DNA from: Marinomonas flavescens
GTDB taxonomy: Bacteria > Pseudomonadota > Gammaproteobacteria > Pseudomonadales > Marinomonadaceae
NCBI RefSeq assembly: GCF_004352835.1
Contig: NZ_SJSB01000004.1
Span: 124,001-188,000, forward strand
DNA: 64,000 nt
Reading direction: 5' to 3'
The notes beneath the pieces were generated by a model, which ran no database searches, was not told the DNA's origin, and saw nothing but the letters and a program-made list of their open reading frames with translations. This document shows positions 36,083 through 44,372 of the stretch, piece by piece (within the stretch, counting starts at the first letter, position 1; the number at the start of each line of letters is the position of its first letter). The position numbers were made by a program, and so were the translations under genes.

Positions 36083-37177
36083 GTGCCACCTACAAAACCG
36101 CATTGGCTTGATAAACTTCTTAACTTTGGTGTTTCAGAAGGGTCAGCAAGTAGTTTGACGTATCAACAAGTTGTGAATTTAACACTGGCTTTGCTTTGTG
36201 TGACGGATTTCATGTTGATGCTGATTTTTAGTGCGCATGGATCCTTTTTGGTAGTCGCTTTTTATTTTTTGGCATTGATTCTTTCTCTATCTGGTTTTTA
36301 TCTTCAATCTAAAGGCCTACTTACTTTCGTTAGAGTGCTCACCCCCTTCAATATTATTACCCAGATTGTTGTTTCTAACTTATTGTTTTTTGGTGCTTAT
36401 AGCGATTTCCACTGGTTATTGGTCACTATTTCGGCTTATGCGTTTGCTGGCTTTAAACCGGGCGAAAAAGCGCTACGATATGGTGTTATTGCTTTGTCTA
36501 TTTTGCTCTTTATTGTCTGTGAGTTATTTCCCGCACACAGTGCATTTCTGAGTGTTAATGAGCAGAAAGTATCGTCGGTACTGACTTTTTTGTGGACGTT
36601 AATCACGATTGCGGTGGTGATTAATGTTGTGGTCGCTCGATTGCGTCAGGCGAATAACCACTTACGGATATTGGCTGAGAAGGATGAGTTAACAGGATTG
36701 GCGAATCGCAGAAAAATACTCTTGAGCGCTGTGAGTATCTATGCAGAAGCTCAGCAGCTTGGTAAATCGTGCGTTTTTGCTATTTTGGATCTTGATCACT
36801 TTAAATACATTAATGACAATTTTGGTCATGAGGCCGGTGATGTTGTGCTGAGTAAAGTCGCTTCTGTGATGCATTCTTGCTTAACGCCGGGTGATGAAAT
36901 TGGGCGATATGGTGGGGAAGAATTTGTTGTTATTATGAAAAACACGACGCTGAAAGAAGCGGAAGTAAAAATGAATGACTTACGTCAGTCTGTTGAAAAT
37001 GCCATGATCGTAACGGATAAGAGTATTGTTATACCCGTAACGGTGAGTATTGGTTTAGCGGTAATATCAAGTCAGACTAAGCGTTATGAAGATGTGCTCG
37101 CCTTAGCGGATATCGCGCTCTATCAAGCGAAAGAAATTGGCCGTAATCGTGTTATTTCTCAAGCTTCGACTCTTTAG
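36083..37177 (+). CDS. Membrane-bound diguanylate cyclase
   Basis: About 364 residues from GTG 36083, which has AGGGA five to eight bases upstream; the frame extends to a TTG at 36062 with no ribosome site. Six predicted membrane helices (to about 195) form an unclassified sensor, followed by a GGDEF domain beginning DELTGLANRRKI. The catalytic motif is intact as GGEEF and the DxD-like FAILDLDHFKYIND metal segment is present. No RxxD inhibitory site is seen before it. It should make c-di-GMP from GTP at the inner membrane. Stand-alone gene. Confidence 0.85.
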   Translation: MPPTKPHWLDKLLNFGVSEGSASSLTYQQVVNLTLALLCVTDFMLMLIFSAHGSFLVVAFYFLALILSLSGFYLQSKGLLTFVRVLTPFNIITQIVVSNLLFFGAYSDFHWLLVTISAYAFAGFKPGEKALRYGVIALSILLFIVCELFPAHSAFLSVNEQKVSSVLTFLWTLITIAVVINVVVARLRQANNHLRILAEKDELTGLANRRKILLSAVSIYAEAQQLGKSCVFAILDLDHFKYINDNFGHEAGDVVLSKVASVMHSCLTPGDEIGRYGGEEFVVIMKNTTLKEAEVKMNDLRQSVENAMIVTDKSIVIPVTVSIGLAVISSQTKRYEDVLALADIALYQAKEIGRNRVISQASTL

Positions 37178-37259
37178 TTTTTTTAATTTTTTAAGATAGG
37201 TGCTGTTCACTTCCTTATTGCTGAAGTGGGTGGTCTATTGGTTTTTTTGAGGTTTCTCT

Positions 37260-37931
37260 TTGTTAGACGTTGTATATCGTTGTGATGATTTTTGGGTTGT
37301 AAATAAACCGGCTGGCATGAGTTTTCATGGGGAATCCGAAGGGTTAGGCGTTATGCAGACATTAAAGCATGATTATCCTGATCAAGTGTTTTACCCTGTG
37401 CATCGTTTGGACAAGATCACGTCAGGGCTTTTGTTGGTTGCTTTAAATCATAAGTCAGCTGTGCTGTTTGGTGAGATGTTTGAGAAGCATCAAGTTGAAA
37501 AGCGTTATGTTGCACTGTCAGATCGTAAGCCTAAAAAGAAACAGGGAACGGTTCGTGGTGGTATGGTGCCAAGCCGAAGAGGGCAGTGGCGCTTGACTAA
37601 AGACAATGAGAATCTTGCGGTGACGCAGTTTTTTTCAGCGGCATTTGAGGGTAAACGCGTTTTCTTTTTAAGGCCGTTAACGGGTAAAACACATCAAATT
37701 CGAGTGGCTTTGAAAAGTGTAGGTTCTCCTATTCTTGGTGATGAGCGTTATGCAGGCGCTGCGGCTGATCGTGGTTATTTACACGCGTGCTCTTTGGCGT
37801 TTACTTGGCATGGTGAAGTACAAATTTTTAATCATTCTCCAGATGTTGGAGAATGCTTTGGTTTAGCGTTTCGTGAATTCTTTGAAATGAATTTTCAAGA
37901 AGCGTCATTAAAATGGCCTACTGGCCAGTAA
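37260..37931 (+). CDS. RluA-family pseudouridine synthase
   Basis: 223 residues with a TTG start preceded by GAGG. The catalytic core is clear: VVNKPAGMSFHGE at the start, then VHRLDKITSGLLL with the catalytic Asp, and LTGKTHQIRVAL near the end. No S4 domain, so it belongs to the short group related to RluA/TruC-like enzymes. It isomerises uridine in rRNA or tRNA; the site is unknown. The rlmM gene follows 41 bases later, so an RNA-modification pair on one transcript is likely. Confidence 0.85.
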   Translation: MLDVVYRCDDFWVVNKPAGMSFHGESEGLGVMQTLKHDYPDQVFYPVHRLDKITSGLLLVALNHKSAVLFGEMFEKHQVEKRYVALSDRKPKKKQGTVRGGMVPSRRGQWRLTKDNENLAVTQFFSAAFEGKRVFFLRPLTGKTHQIRVALKSVGSPILGDERYAGAAADRGYLHACSLAFTWHGEVQIFNHSPDVGECFGLAFREFFEMNFQEASLKWPTGQ

Positions 37932-37972
37932 ATGTAACCCAACCTAGAAATAGTGTTGGGGTAGGAAAGTAA

Positions 37973-39025
37973 ATGAAGAATATTTTGGCTTATTGCCGAC
38001 CAGGTTTTGAGAAAGATTGTGCGGCTGAGCTGGCGCAGGTTTCGTCTGAGAAAGGGTTTTATGGCTACGCGAAAGTAGTGCCTGATGCAGGTTATGTGAT
38101 TTTTTGCTTTGATCAAACCGAAGAAATCGAAGGGTTGATTAAGCAGTTGGATTTCAATCGTTTAATTTTTGCTCGTCAGATTATTGCCATTAATGATTTA
38201 GTCGATCTGGAGCCCGGTGCGCGTGTTGAATCTTTGCTTGAGGCGGCTCGACAGTTGCCATTGGCAGAAGAGGTTTGGGTTGAGACCGCAGACACGAATG
38301 ATGCTAAAGCCTTATCTGGCTTAATAAAAAAGCTGGATAAACCCTTGAGACTGGGTTGGAAGAAATCAGGCGTATTACGGAACAAGGCTGTGGGTGTGCG
38401 ACATCATGTGTTTTTGCTTGATGGCGAAAACGCCTACTTAGGGGTTTCCTATGCCGCGTGTCGTAGTGAGTTCCCTATGGGAATTCGTCGTTTGCGTTTT
38501 CCTGCTGCAGGGCCAAGTCGTTCTACATTGAAGTTAGAAGAGGCGTTCTTGCAGTTCATTCCTGAGCAGAAACGCGCGACAGATTTGGTTGAGGGTATGT
38601 GGGCGGTTGACTTGGGTGCGGCCCCTGGAGGCTGGGCTTATCAATTTGTGAAACGTAATATTCATGTTATTGCGGTTGATAATGGGCCGATGCAAAAAGC
38701 ATTGATGTCGACAGGGTTAGTTGAGCATGAAAAAGCCGATGGCTTTAAGTTTGAACCCCCTTATACCGTTGATTGGTTGGTTTGTGACATGGTAGAGCGT
38801 CCTATTATGGTCGCAGAGTTGATGGCCAAATGGTTGGCAAATCGTTGGACACATAGGGCAATTTTCAATTTAAAATTGCCAATGAAAAAACGATATCAAG
38901 AAGTTATGTTGTGTTTAGAGCTGATTGAAAATCACCTCAAAAAAGCAGGTGTCGCTTATCATTATCAAGCTAAGCATCTTTATCATGACCGAGAAGAAAT
39001 TACGATTTGTATTATTGCTCAATAA
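37973..39025 (+). CDS. rlmM: 23S rRNA 2'-O-ribose methyltransferase RlmM
   Basis: 350 residues. The N-terminal THUMP-like region (KNILAYCRPGFEKDCAAEL) is followed by a Rossmann methyltransferase domain with the SAM motif AVDLGAAPGGWAYQFVKR. The K-D-K-E type catalytic residues are within ADGFKFEPP, DWLVCDMVERP and NLKLPMKKRY. Methylates C2498 of 23S rRNA. Length equals the E. coli enzyme. A strong terminator follows. Confidence 0.93.
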   Translation: MKNILAYCRPGFEKDCAAELAQVSSEKGFYGYAKVVPDAGYVIFCFDQTEEIEGLIKQLDFNRLIFARQIIAINDLVDLEPGARVESLLEAARQLPLAEEVWVETADTNDAKALSGLIKKLDKPLRLGWKKSGVLRNKAVGVRHHVFLLDGENAYLGVSYAACRSEFPMGIRRLRFPAAGPSRSTLKLEEAFLQFIPEQKRATDLVEGMWAVDLGAAPGGWAYQFVKRNIHVIAVDNGPMQKALMSTGLVEHEKADGFKFEPPYTVDWLVCDMVERPIMVAELMAKWLANRWTHRAIFNLKLPMKKRYQEVMLCLELIENHLKKAGVAYHYQAKHLYHDREEITICIIAQ

Positions 39026-39053
39026 ATAACATTTAATCTGCGTTATTTAATAT

Positions 39054-39088
39054 AAAACCCCATTAACTTAATCGTTAATGGGGTTTTT
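39054..39088 (+). terminator. Terminator of the pseudouridine synthase-rlmM operon
   Basis: AAAACCCCATTAAC pairs with GTTAATGGGGTTTT around a 6-base loop, with a T run. It can also serve the converging transpeptidase gene. Confidence 0.9.
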
Positions 39089-39117
39089 TGTTGTGCTGCT
39101 CATATTGTAATGAGAGG

Positions 39118-40791
39118 TTAAAGTGGTTCGTTCACTTGAAACGCTTTATATCCCATGGCGCGTTCCATTAACTCGTCACGATGGTAAATATCATCACGAA
39201 ATTCGGGCATACCGTTTGCGTTTGCTACCACAGTAAAGTAGACGATATATACAGGGATATAGGTGGGTAAAGTAATAATTTTAGTCTGTTTGTTTTTAAT
39301 GTATTTCGCGAGAACTTTGGCTTGTGGGCTGCCGTTAGTGATTGTTTTTGCGAATTCTTCTGCTTTTTCTAAACGAATGCAGCCAGAGCTAAAATCTCTG
39401 TTTGTTCGCTTAAATAGGTATTTTGCTGGTGTGTCATGCAAGTAGATTTCATTCTTGTTAGGGAACATAAACTTAAATTCACCCAGAGCATTGCCTTCGT
39501 CTGGTATTTGCTCGAATCGAAAGGCTAGGTCTTCGGGAGCAATGCTTCTCCAATTAATTCTTGTAGGGTCTAATTCTTTAGCGCCAATACTCCAGCTCGA
39601 GAAAACTCTAAAACCATGTTTACCTAAATAGTTCGGGTCAGCTTGAAGCTTTGGAAGTAAGTGTTCGCGGGCGATTCGTTGTGGGATGCGCCAGCTTGGG
39701 TTGGCGACCATATACGTCATCATGCCTTTAAATACCGGTGTCATTCTATCAGGCTTGCCGACCACAGCTTTCATGGTTGTGCGAGCACCATTTAGGTACA
39801 CGTCTACTGAGTAGTTTGTGAGGTCTACCCAGATGCGATTGGCTTCAAGTTTATTGGGAAGCCAGCGCCATCTTTCTAGGTTAAAGGCAATTTCCTCAGC
39901 GCGTTTTTTAAGAGGGACATTGAGCATGCTGATAGTTTGAGCTCCAGCTGCCCCATCTGCCGTTAAGTGGTGGCGATGTTGAAAACTCATTAAAGCTTCT
40001 CTTAGTTTCTTATCAAATCTATCTTCGTCTACTTTTCGAGTAGAAAAGCGGATGTCGCCGAGTTGAACTAATCGTGCTCGTAATTGAGAGACTCTTGGGC
40101 CTTCGTCGCCGATAGACAGCGCACTGCCGGGCTTGACGACAATGTCTTTTTCTTTTTTAGCGAGTTGTTGGTAGTAGACAAGCCATTTTTGTAAAATTTG
40201 ATATTGTGAGCTTCTAGGGGCGAGCAGAGGCAGTGAATCGACCATTTCGCCAGCAGAGCTTAACGATAGTAAATCTTTCCAGTCTCGGCTTGGGGCATCT
40301 AATTGCCAATTTGGGTCAATGAGTTGAGGCTCATAACGGCCATTGCTGATGTCGTGGGCGTAACTTGATAAAGCAATGGTAGTAATCACATCCATTTCTG
40401 CCAATTGTTGTGGCGTAGGGGATTTGAGAGCCAAATAATGCTTAATAATGCCGACATGGTAATAAATCGGATTGAGACCGTGGCTTTTGGCTTTTTCGAG
40501 AATGGTCACTAGTTTGTAAATAGAAGGATCTATGTGTTTGTCTTTGATCCAAATTGGACGATAGCCCCTTTGTGCATACGTTGATAACACAGTGTTATTT
40601 GGAAGTGCTTGACCAGCGACAGGCGTAAAAGCATTAAGCATCATGGATACTTGATCTTTAACACTGCTTTTAATCTGTGATTCGCTAGGAGGTTCAACGA
40701 CTAAACGGTTACTGGTATTTTGTGTTGAGCAAGCGCTCAATATTAGCGATAGAAATAGAAAGGCAAGCGGGCGTTTAAAAGCGAGTGTCAT
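39118..40791 (-). CDS. Murein L,D-transpeptidase, YcbB/LdtD-like
   Basis: 557 residues. Lipobox-like LILSACST near residue 21 suggests a lipoprotein. A peptidoglycan-binding domain lies in the middle (about 225-285, ISMLNVPL at its end), followed by a YkuD catalytic domain with HDTPAKYLF and SSGCIRLEKAEEFA, which hold the catalytic His and Cys. It cross-links diaminopimelates in the cell wall. Typical YcbB is about 600 residues, so this is near full length. The gene start overlaps the stop of a YkgJ-family gene by 4 bases, suggesting coupled translation. Confidence 0.88.
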   Translation of the reverse strand: MTLAFKRPLAFLFLSLILSACSTQNTSNRLVVEPPSESQIKSSVKDQVSMMLNAFTPVAGQALPNNTVLSTYAQRGYRPIWIKDKHIDPSIYKLVTILEKAKSHGLNPIYYHVGIIKHYLALKSPTPQQLAEMDVITTIALSSYAHDISNGRYEPQLIDPNWQLDAPSRDWKDLLSLSSAGEMVDSLPLLAPRSSQYQILQKWLVYYQQLAKKEKDIVVKPGSALSIGDEGPRVSQLRARLVQLGDIRFSTRKVDEDRFDKKLREALMSFQHRHHLTADGAAGAQTISMLNVPLKKRAEEIAFNLERWRWLPNKLEANRIWVDLTNYSVDVYLNGARTTMKAVVGKPDRMTPVFKGMMTYMVANPSWRIPQRIAREHLLPKLQADPNYLGKHGFRVFSSWSIGAKELDPTRINWRSIAPEDLAFRFEQIPDEGNALGEFKFMFPNKNEIYLHDTPAKYLFKRTNRDFSSGCIRLEKAEEFAKTITNGSPQAKVLAKYIKNKQTKIITLPTYIPVYIVYFTVVANANGMPEFRDDIYHRDELMERAMGYKAFQVNEPL

Positions 40792-41078
40792 TGGGTGCTG
40801 CTCCTAGCAATAGAATCGTTATCCGTTGGTGTGGTTGCTGCTTCGATAGAGGCAATAATGATCATTGCTTCTTCTCTAGAGTTGCCGCAAATCATTGCTT
40901 CTGCCATAAAATCACTGCACACTTTTGGGCGTGATGCATCGTTAAAAATAGCGCAACGATACTCTTCAACAAGATGAATACAGGCTTGTCCAGCGGCTTT
41001 GCCATTTGGCATCCCTGGAATAGGGGATGAAATAGAAGGCGCTGTGCAACAGGCACCGCAATGAGAACGACATTGCAT
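40788..41078 (-). CDS. YkgJ-family cysteine-cluster protein
   Basis: 96 residues. Seven or eight cysteines with the N-terminal pattern CRSHCGACC and later CIHL, CAIF, CSDF match the YkgJ/UPF0153 zinc- or iron-binding family. Function unknown. ATG at 41078. It overlaps the L,D-transpeptidase gene by 4 bases on the same strand, an arrangement that suggests co-expression but no obvious shared task. Confidence 0.8.
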   Translation of the reverse strand: MQCRSHCGACCTAPSISSPIPGMPNGKAAGQACIHLVEEYRCAIFNDASRPKVCSDFMAEAMICGNSREEAMIIIASIEAATTPTDNDSIARSSTQ

Positions 41079-41268
41079 ATCAGGGAAATACCTTGTTAAA
41101 TGGCAAAAGAATTAAAAAAAGCAATAAGTTAGTGTCAATAAATTGAATGTTCATAAACTTATGCATTTGCGTTCTATTTTAAAGTATCCAAGGCATAGGG
41201 CAATAGGGAAGCTTTAAATAAGCTTATTAATTATTTCGCAAAATCGGTCAAATTAAAGCGTTTTTATC

Positions 41269-42510
41269 ATGATGATGAACAAAATTTTAGTGGTTGAAGA
41301 GAACCCTGTTGTCTTAAAAATTCTGACTCACTTATTATCTAAAGTGCCTTCTTTTTCTTCAGTTTTATGCTCTTCTTATCAAGAGGCACAGGCTGCGTTG
41401 CTAGCGTGCAAAGACGCGCCTTTTTTTGCTGCGATCGTTGATTTGAATATGTCAGATGCACTTCATGGTGAAGTCGTTGATCTTGTGTTGTCGTTTAATA
41501 TTTCCTGTGTTGTGCTAACCGATACATTTGATGATGAGTTGCGTCTCGAACTTCTGAATAAAGGCGTCTTGGATTACATAACCAAAGACAGTCATTACTC
41601 TTTTAGTCACGCCATTAGTATGATTGAACGGCTTAAAAAGAACCAAGCAATAAAAGCGTTAGTGGCTGAAGACTCATCAACTAGCCGGCTTTTTATAAAA
41701 GTTTTGCTTGAGCAATATCGCTTTAATGTTATTGATGTAAAAGATGGTCAAGAAGCGTTAGCTAAGTTGGAGTCTGAACCTGACATTCAGTTGCTGATTA
41801 CTGATCATAATATGCCACTGATCAATGGCTATGAGTTGGTCCAATTATTACGTCAAAATACTCGTTTTCAAGATTTGGTTATTATTGGTCTCTCTGCAGA
41901 AGGGGACACCACCTTATCGGCAAAATTTATTAAAATGGGGGCGAATGATTTTATTAAAAAGCCGTTCTACCATGAAGAGTTTTATTGTCGGATTATCCAC
42001 AACTTAGAATCACAAGAGATGTTGGAAACGATTCGTGATCTTGCCAATGTGGATTCTCTGACACAGTTGAAAAATCGACGTTATTTGTTTGATGAAGGAC
42101 AAGCGTATTTTGATAAGGAATCTACCAAGGTTGATGGTGTTGGATTAGCCTTGTTGGATTTAGATCACTTTAAAGCCGTTAATGATGATTATGGTTGCAT
42201 GGTTGGAGATGCCTTACTGAAAAAAATAGGCGTTGAAATTATGGCGTCTTTTCCGGATGCACTTGCTGCACGATTCTCTGGCGAGATCTTTTGTGTGGTT
42301 GGCAAGGGAGGTGTTTCTTTTGAAAAACAGCTAGACGATTTTCTTTTAAAGCTTAGACGCAGTGCTTTCACTGAAGCGAACATTGCTGTTACTTGCAGTA
42401 TTGGCGCGTACATGACAAAAGAGGCTTCGTTAGAAGACGCTCTTAAGGTGGTAGACTCTTGTTTGAGTGAGGCTAAACGTCTTGGTCGAGATCAAATTGT
42501 TTTAGGCTAA
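41269..42510 (+). CDS. Dual-receiver response regulator with degenerate GGDEF domain
   Basis: 413 residues. Two receiver domains: the first (about 4-125) has VDLNM at the phospho-acceptor position; the second (about 130-250) has LVAEDSSTSRL, TDHNMP and KKPF. A GGDEF domain follows (DSLTQLKNRRYLF; LALLDLDHFKAVND), but the catalytic motif reads SGEIF instead of GGDEF/GGEEF, so cyclase activity is doubtful. It may act as a c-di-GMP or GTP-responsive output, or be inactive. Convergent with another dual-receiver protein at 42581. Confidence 0.82.
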   Translation: MMMNKILVVEENPVVLKILTHLLSKVPSFSSVLCSSYQEAQAALLACKDAPFFAAIVDLNMSDALHGEVVDLVLSFNISCVVLTDTFDDELRLELLNKGVLDYITKDSHYSFSHAISMIERLKKNQAIKALVAEDSSTSRLFIKVLLEQYRFNVIDVKDGQEALAKLESEPDIQLLITDHNMPLINGYELVQLLRQNTRFQDLVIIGLSAEGDTTLSAKFIKMGANDFIKKPFYHEEFYCRIIHNLESQEMLETIRDLANVDSLTQLKNRRYLFDEGQAYFDKESTKVDGVGLALLDLDHFKAVNDDYGCMVGDALLKKIGVEIMASFPDALAARFSGEIFCVVGKGGVSFEKQLDDFLLKLRRSAFTEANIAVTCSIGAYMTKEASLEDALKVVDSCLSEAKRLGRDQIVLG

Positions 42511-42520
42511 TCATCAATCA

Positions 42521-42550
42521 TCAAGTCGGCAAGAACTCGTGCTGACTTGA
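42521..42550. terminator. Hairpin between converging signalling genes
   Basis: TCAAGTCGGCA and TGCTGACTTGA pair over 11 bases with one mismatch between the two convergent stops. T tail is weak. Confidence 0.5.
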
Positions 42551-42580
42551 TTGTTGTTGTTTGCCTCTTATGGCTCATGG

Positions 42581-43378
42581 TTAGTTTAAAATTTTCGCAA
42601 GTAGTTTACGAACGACTGCGGGTTCAAAAGATTTACCACAGATAGCATCAACCCCTTCGTGTGCAATATTGGCTAATTGGTTGTCGCCTGCGTTTGAACT
42701 CACCATAAGGATGGGAATATGGGCCAGATCTATAGAGTGGCGAACCGCTTCTGTTAATTCTCGACCATCCATTTCAGGCATGTTGTAGTCTGTAATAATT
42801 AAATCAAACTCTGCATTGTTGAGTATGTTTATTGCGCTTTTGCCATTTTCTGCAACATCAATGTGTTCTATCCCCATGGAGTTTAATGTGCGGCTGATGT
42901 GCTTTCGAGCCATTAGACTGTCATCAACAACAAGCACTCTTAGAGACCTTGGGTCGAACAATTCTAGGTCTATTTCTTCCTCAACAATAAGGTCTAGTGC
43001 TGAATAAATCGCTCTTTGTAGATCTTTATTGGTGAAGGGTTTGGGTAAAATAGCTAAGACGCCAGACTGGCGTAAGTGCTCTAGGTTTTCTCGGTTACTT
43101 TCACTGGATACCAGCATAAAACACTGGTTCTCCGTATTTTTATTATTTCTAATGGCATCAATTAATTCATTGGCAGAACCGTCAGGAAGGTACATTGCCG
43201 AAATAATTAAGTCTGGCGGAAACGTTGTAATCAAAGCCAATGTGTCTTTAATATTATCCGCAAATTCTATTTTTTTAATGCCTGCTTCTGTTAAGGCTTT
43301 GGTGATGATTTTTTTTTGCATGTCGGAGGGTTCGACAAGAAGTAGGGACAGATCTTGTATTGCTGTATAAACTTCCAT
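42581..43378 (-). CDS. Tandem receiver-domain protein
   Basis: 265 residues made only of two CheY-like receiver domains. Domain one: LLLVEPSDMQKKII, an SAMYLPDG segment where the acceptor Asp appears replaced by Ser/Ala, and LPKPF. Domain two: LVVDDSLMARKHI, TDYNMPEMDG with the acceptor Asp, and MVSSNAG. No output domain, so it probably works by protein contacts, as in some chemotaxis-like or phosphorelay sinks. The first domain looks unable to be phosphorylated. It faces the dual-receiver GGDEF-like gene at 41269, so the two may act together. Confidence 0.8.
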   Translation of the reverse strand: MEVYTAIQDLSLLLVEPSDMQKKIITKALTEAGIKKIEFADNIKDTLALITTFPPDLIISAMYLPDGSANELIDAIRNNKNTENQCFMLVSSESNRENLEHLRQSGVLAILPKPFTNKDLQRAIYSALDLIVEEEIDLELFDPRSLRVLVVDDSLMARKHISRTLNSMGIEHIDVAENGKSAINILNNAEFDLIITDYNMPEMDGRELTEAVRHSIDLAHIPILMVSSNAGDNQLANIAHEGVDAICGKSFEPAVVRKLLAKILN

Positions 43379-43475
43379 TGGCTAAACACCTTCTTTTTGA
43401 GTAGATAAAGTGATGCTATCACATCAAATACGCTAGAATACGGAGTTTGATCAATATTTGAGTTGGAGTGTTCTA

Positions 43476-43757
43476 ATGGCGACGGCAAGTGCATGTCATA
43501 TTTTAGTTAAAACCAAAGCTGAGGCTGAATCTATTAAGTTAAAACTTAAGGAGCCTAAGGCGAATTTTTATACACTCGCTAAGCAGTATTCTACTTGTCC
43601 TTCTGGTAAAAAAGGGGGAGATCTTGGTGAGTTTCATAAAGGCGATATGGTGCCAGCGTTTGATAGAGCCGTTTTTAATGGCCCGCTGTTAGAAATTCAA
43701 GGTCCTATCAAGACGAAATTTGGTTTCCATTTAATAAAAGTATTGTATAGATCTTAA
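43476..43757 (+). CDS. Parvulin-type peptidyl-prolyl isomerase
   Basis: About 93 residues from ATG 43476 with GGAG nearby; the frame opens at a TTG at 43458. One rotamase domain, matching PpiC: ASACHILVKTKAEAE, YSTCPSGKKGGDLGEF, FGFHLIKV. Cytosolic, no signal. It speeds cis-trans isomerisation of Xaa-Pro bonds. The next gene follows after 25 bases on the same strand. Confidence 0.9.
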   Translation: MATASACHILVKTKAEAESIKLKLKEPKANFYTLAKQYSTCPSGKKGGDLGEFHKGDMVPAFDRAVFNGPLLEIQGPIKTKFGFHLIKVLYRS

Positions 43758-43782
43758 AAAACGCATGTAAAGGAGAGTGAAG

Positions 43783-44208
43783 ATGGATACCCCTATTTCA
43801 TTGGGAAATAATTACTTCGTTGCGCCGCAAGTTATCTCTGATGACTTGGTTGAACTAAAAATGCTGGGGTTTGAGCGTATTATTAATAACCGCCCTGATC
43901 AGGAAGCAGAAGATCAGCCGTTGTCCGATGATCTAAAAGAAGCCGCTGAAGCGTTAGGTTTTGAGTATGTTCATAATCCAGTGGATTTAAAAAAACTTGG
44001 CGAGTCGCAAGTTAGTGCTCAAGCTACGGCGATTGCCGACGCGAAGAAAACCTTAGCGTTTTGTCGTACTGGTACTCGATCTTCGGTTTTGTGGGTATTA
44101 ATGAATAACGCACAGGGCCAGAATTACAATGACCTTAAGGCGGACGTGACAGCAAAAGGATTCGATCTTTCTCGCTGTGAGCCAGCGATGCAGCCATTAA
44201 TCAAATAA
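43783..44208 (+). CDS. TIGR01244/Blh-like protein tyrosine phosphatase-fold protein
   Basis: About 141 residues from ATG 43783, with AGGAG seven bases upstream. A dual-specificity-phosphatase-like fold with motif FCRTGTRSSVLW (the CxxGxRS loop) and INNRPDQEAEDQP; this family (beta-lactamase hydrolase-like, DUF442) occurs beside sulfur-metabolism genes such as Blh. Here it follows a parvulin gene, so no sulfur context. Reaction uncertain. Confidence 0.75.
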   Translation: MDTPISLGNNYFVAPQVISDDLVELKMLGFERIINNRPDQEAEDQPLSDDLKEAAEALGFEYVHNPVDLKKLGESQVSAQATAIADAKKTLAFCRTGTRSSVLWVLMNNAQGQNYNDLKADVTAKGFDLSRCEPAMQPLIK

Positions 44209-44238
44209 GTATGAATGGCTAAGTAATACGCAATAGAT

Positions 44239-44273
44239 AAAAAGCCGCTTCATGATCAATGAAGCGGCTTTTT
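44239..44273. terminator. Bidirectional terminator between phosphatase-like gene and leuA
   Basis: AAAAAGCCGCTTCAT pairs with ATGAAGCGGCTTTTT over 15 bases, with a 5-base loop. Confidence 0.9.
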
Positions 44274-44330
44274 ATTGTCTAGACTATGCGTCATGGATAA
44301 TGACGGTCTAGATGGAAATGACACTGTTTC

Positions 44331-44372
44331 TGTCTTTAAGTGACTGTCTTTAAGTGACTGCCTTTAAGCGAC
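44331..44372. repeat. 14-bp tandem repeat across the leuA stop codon
   Basis: TGTCTTTAAGTGAC occurs twice and a third copy TGCCTTTAAGCGAC covers the leuA stop. The outer copies each carry an extra TTTAAG, so a second TAA in the gene frame lies beyond the true stop. Confidence 0.8.
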
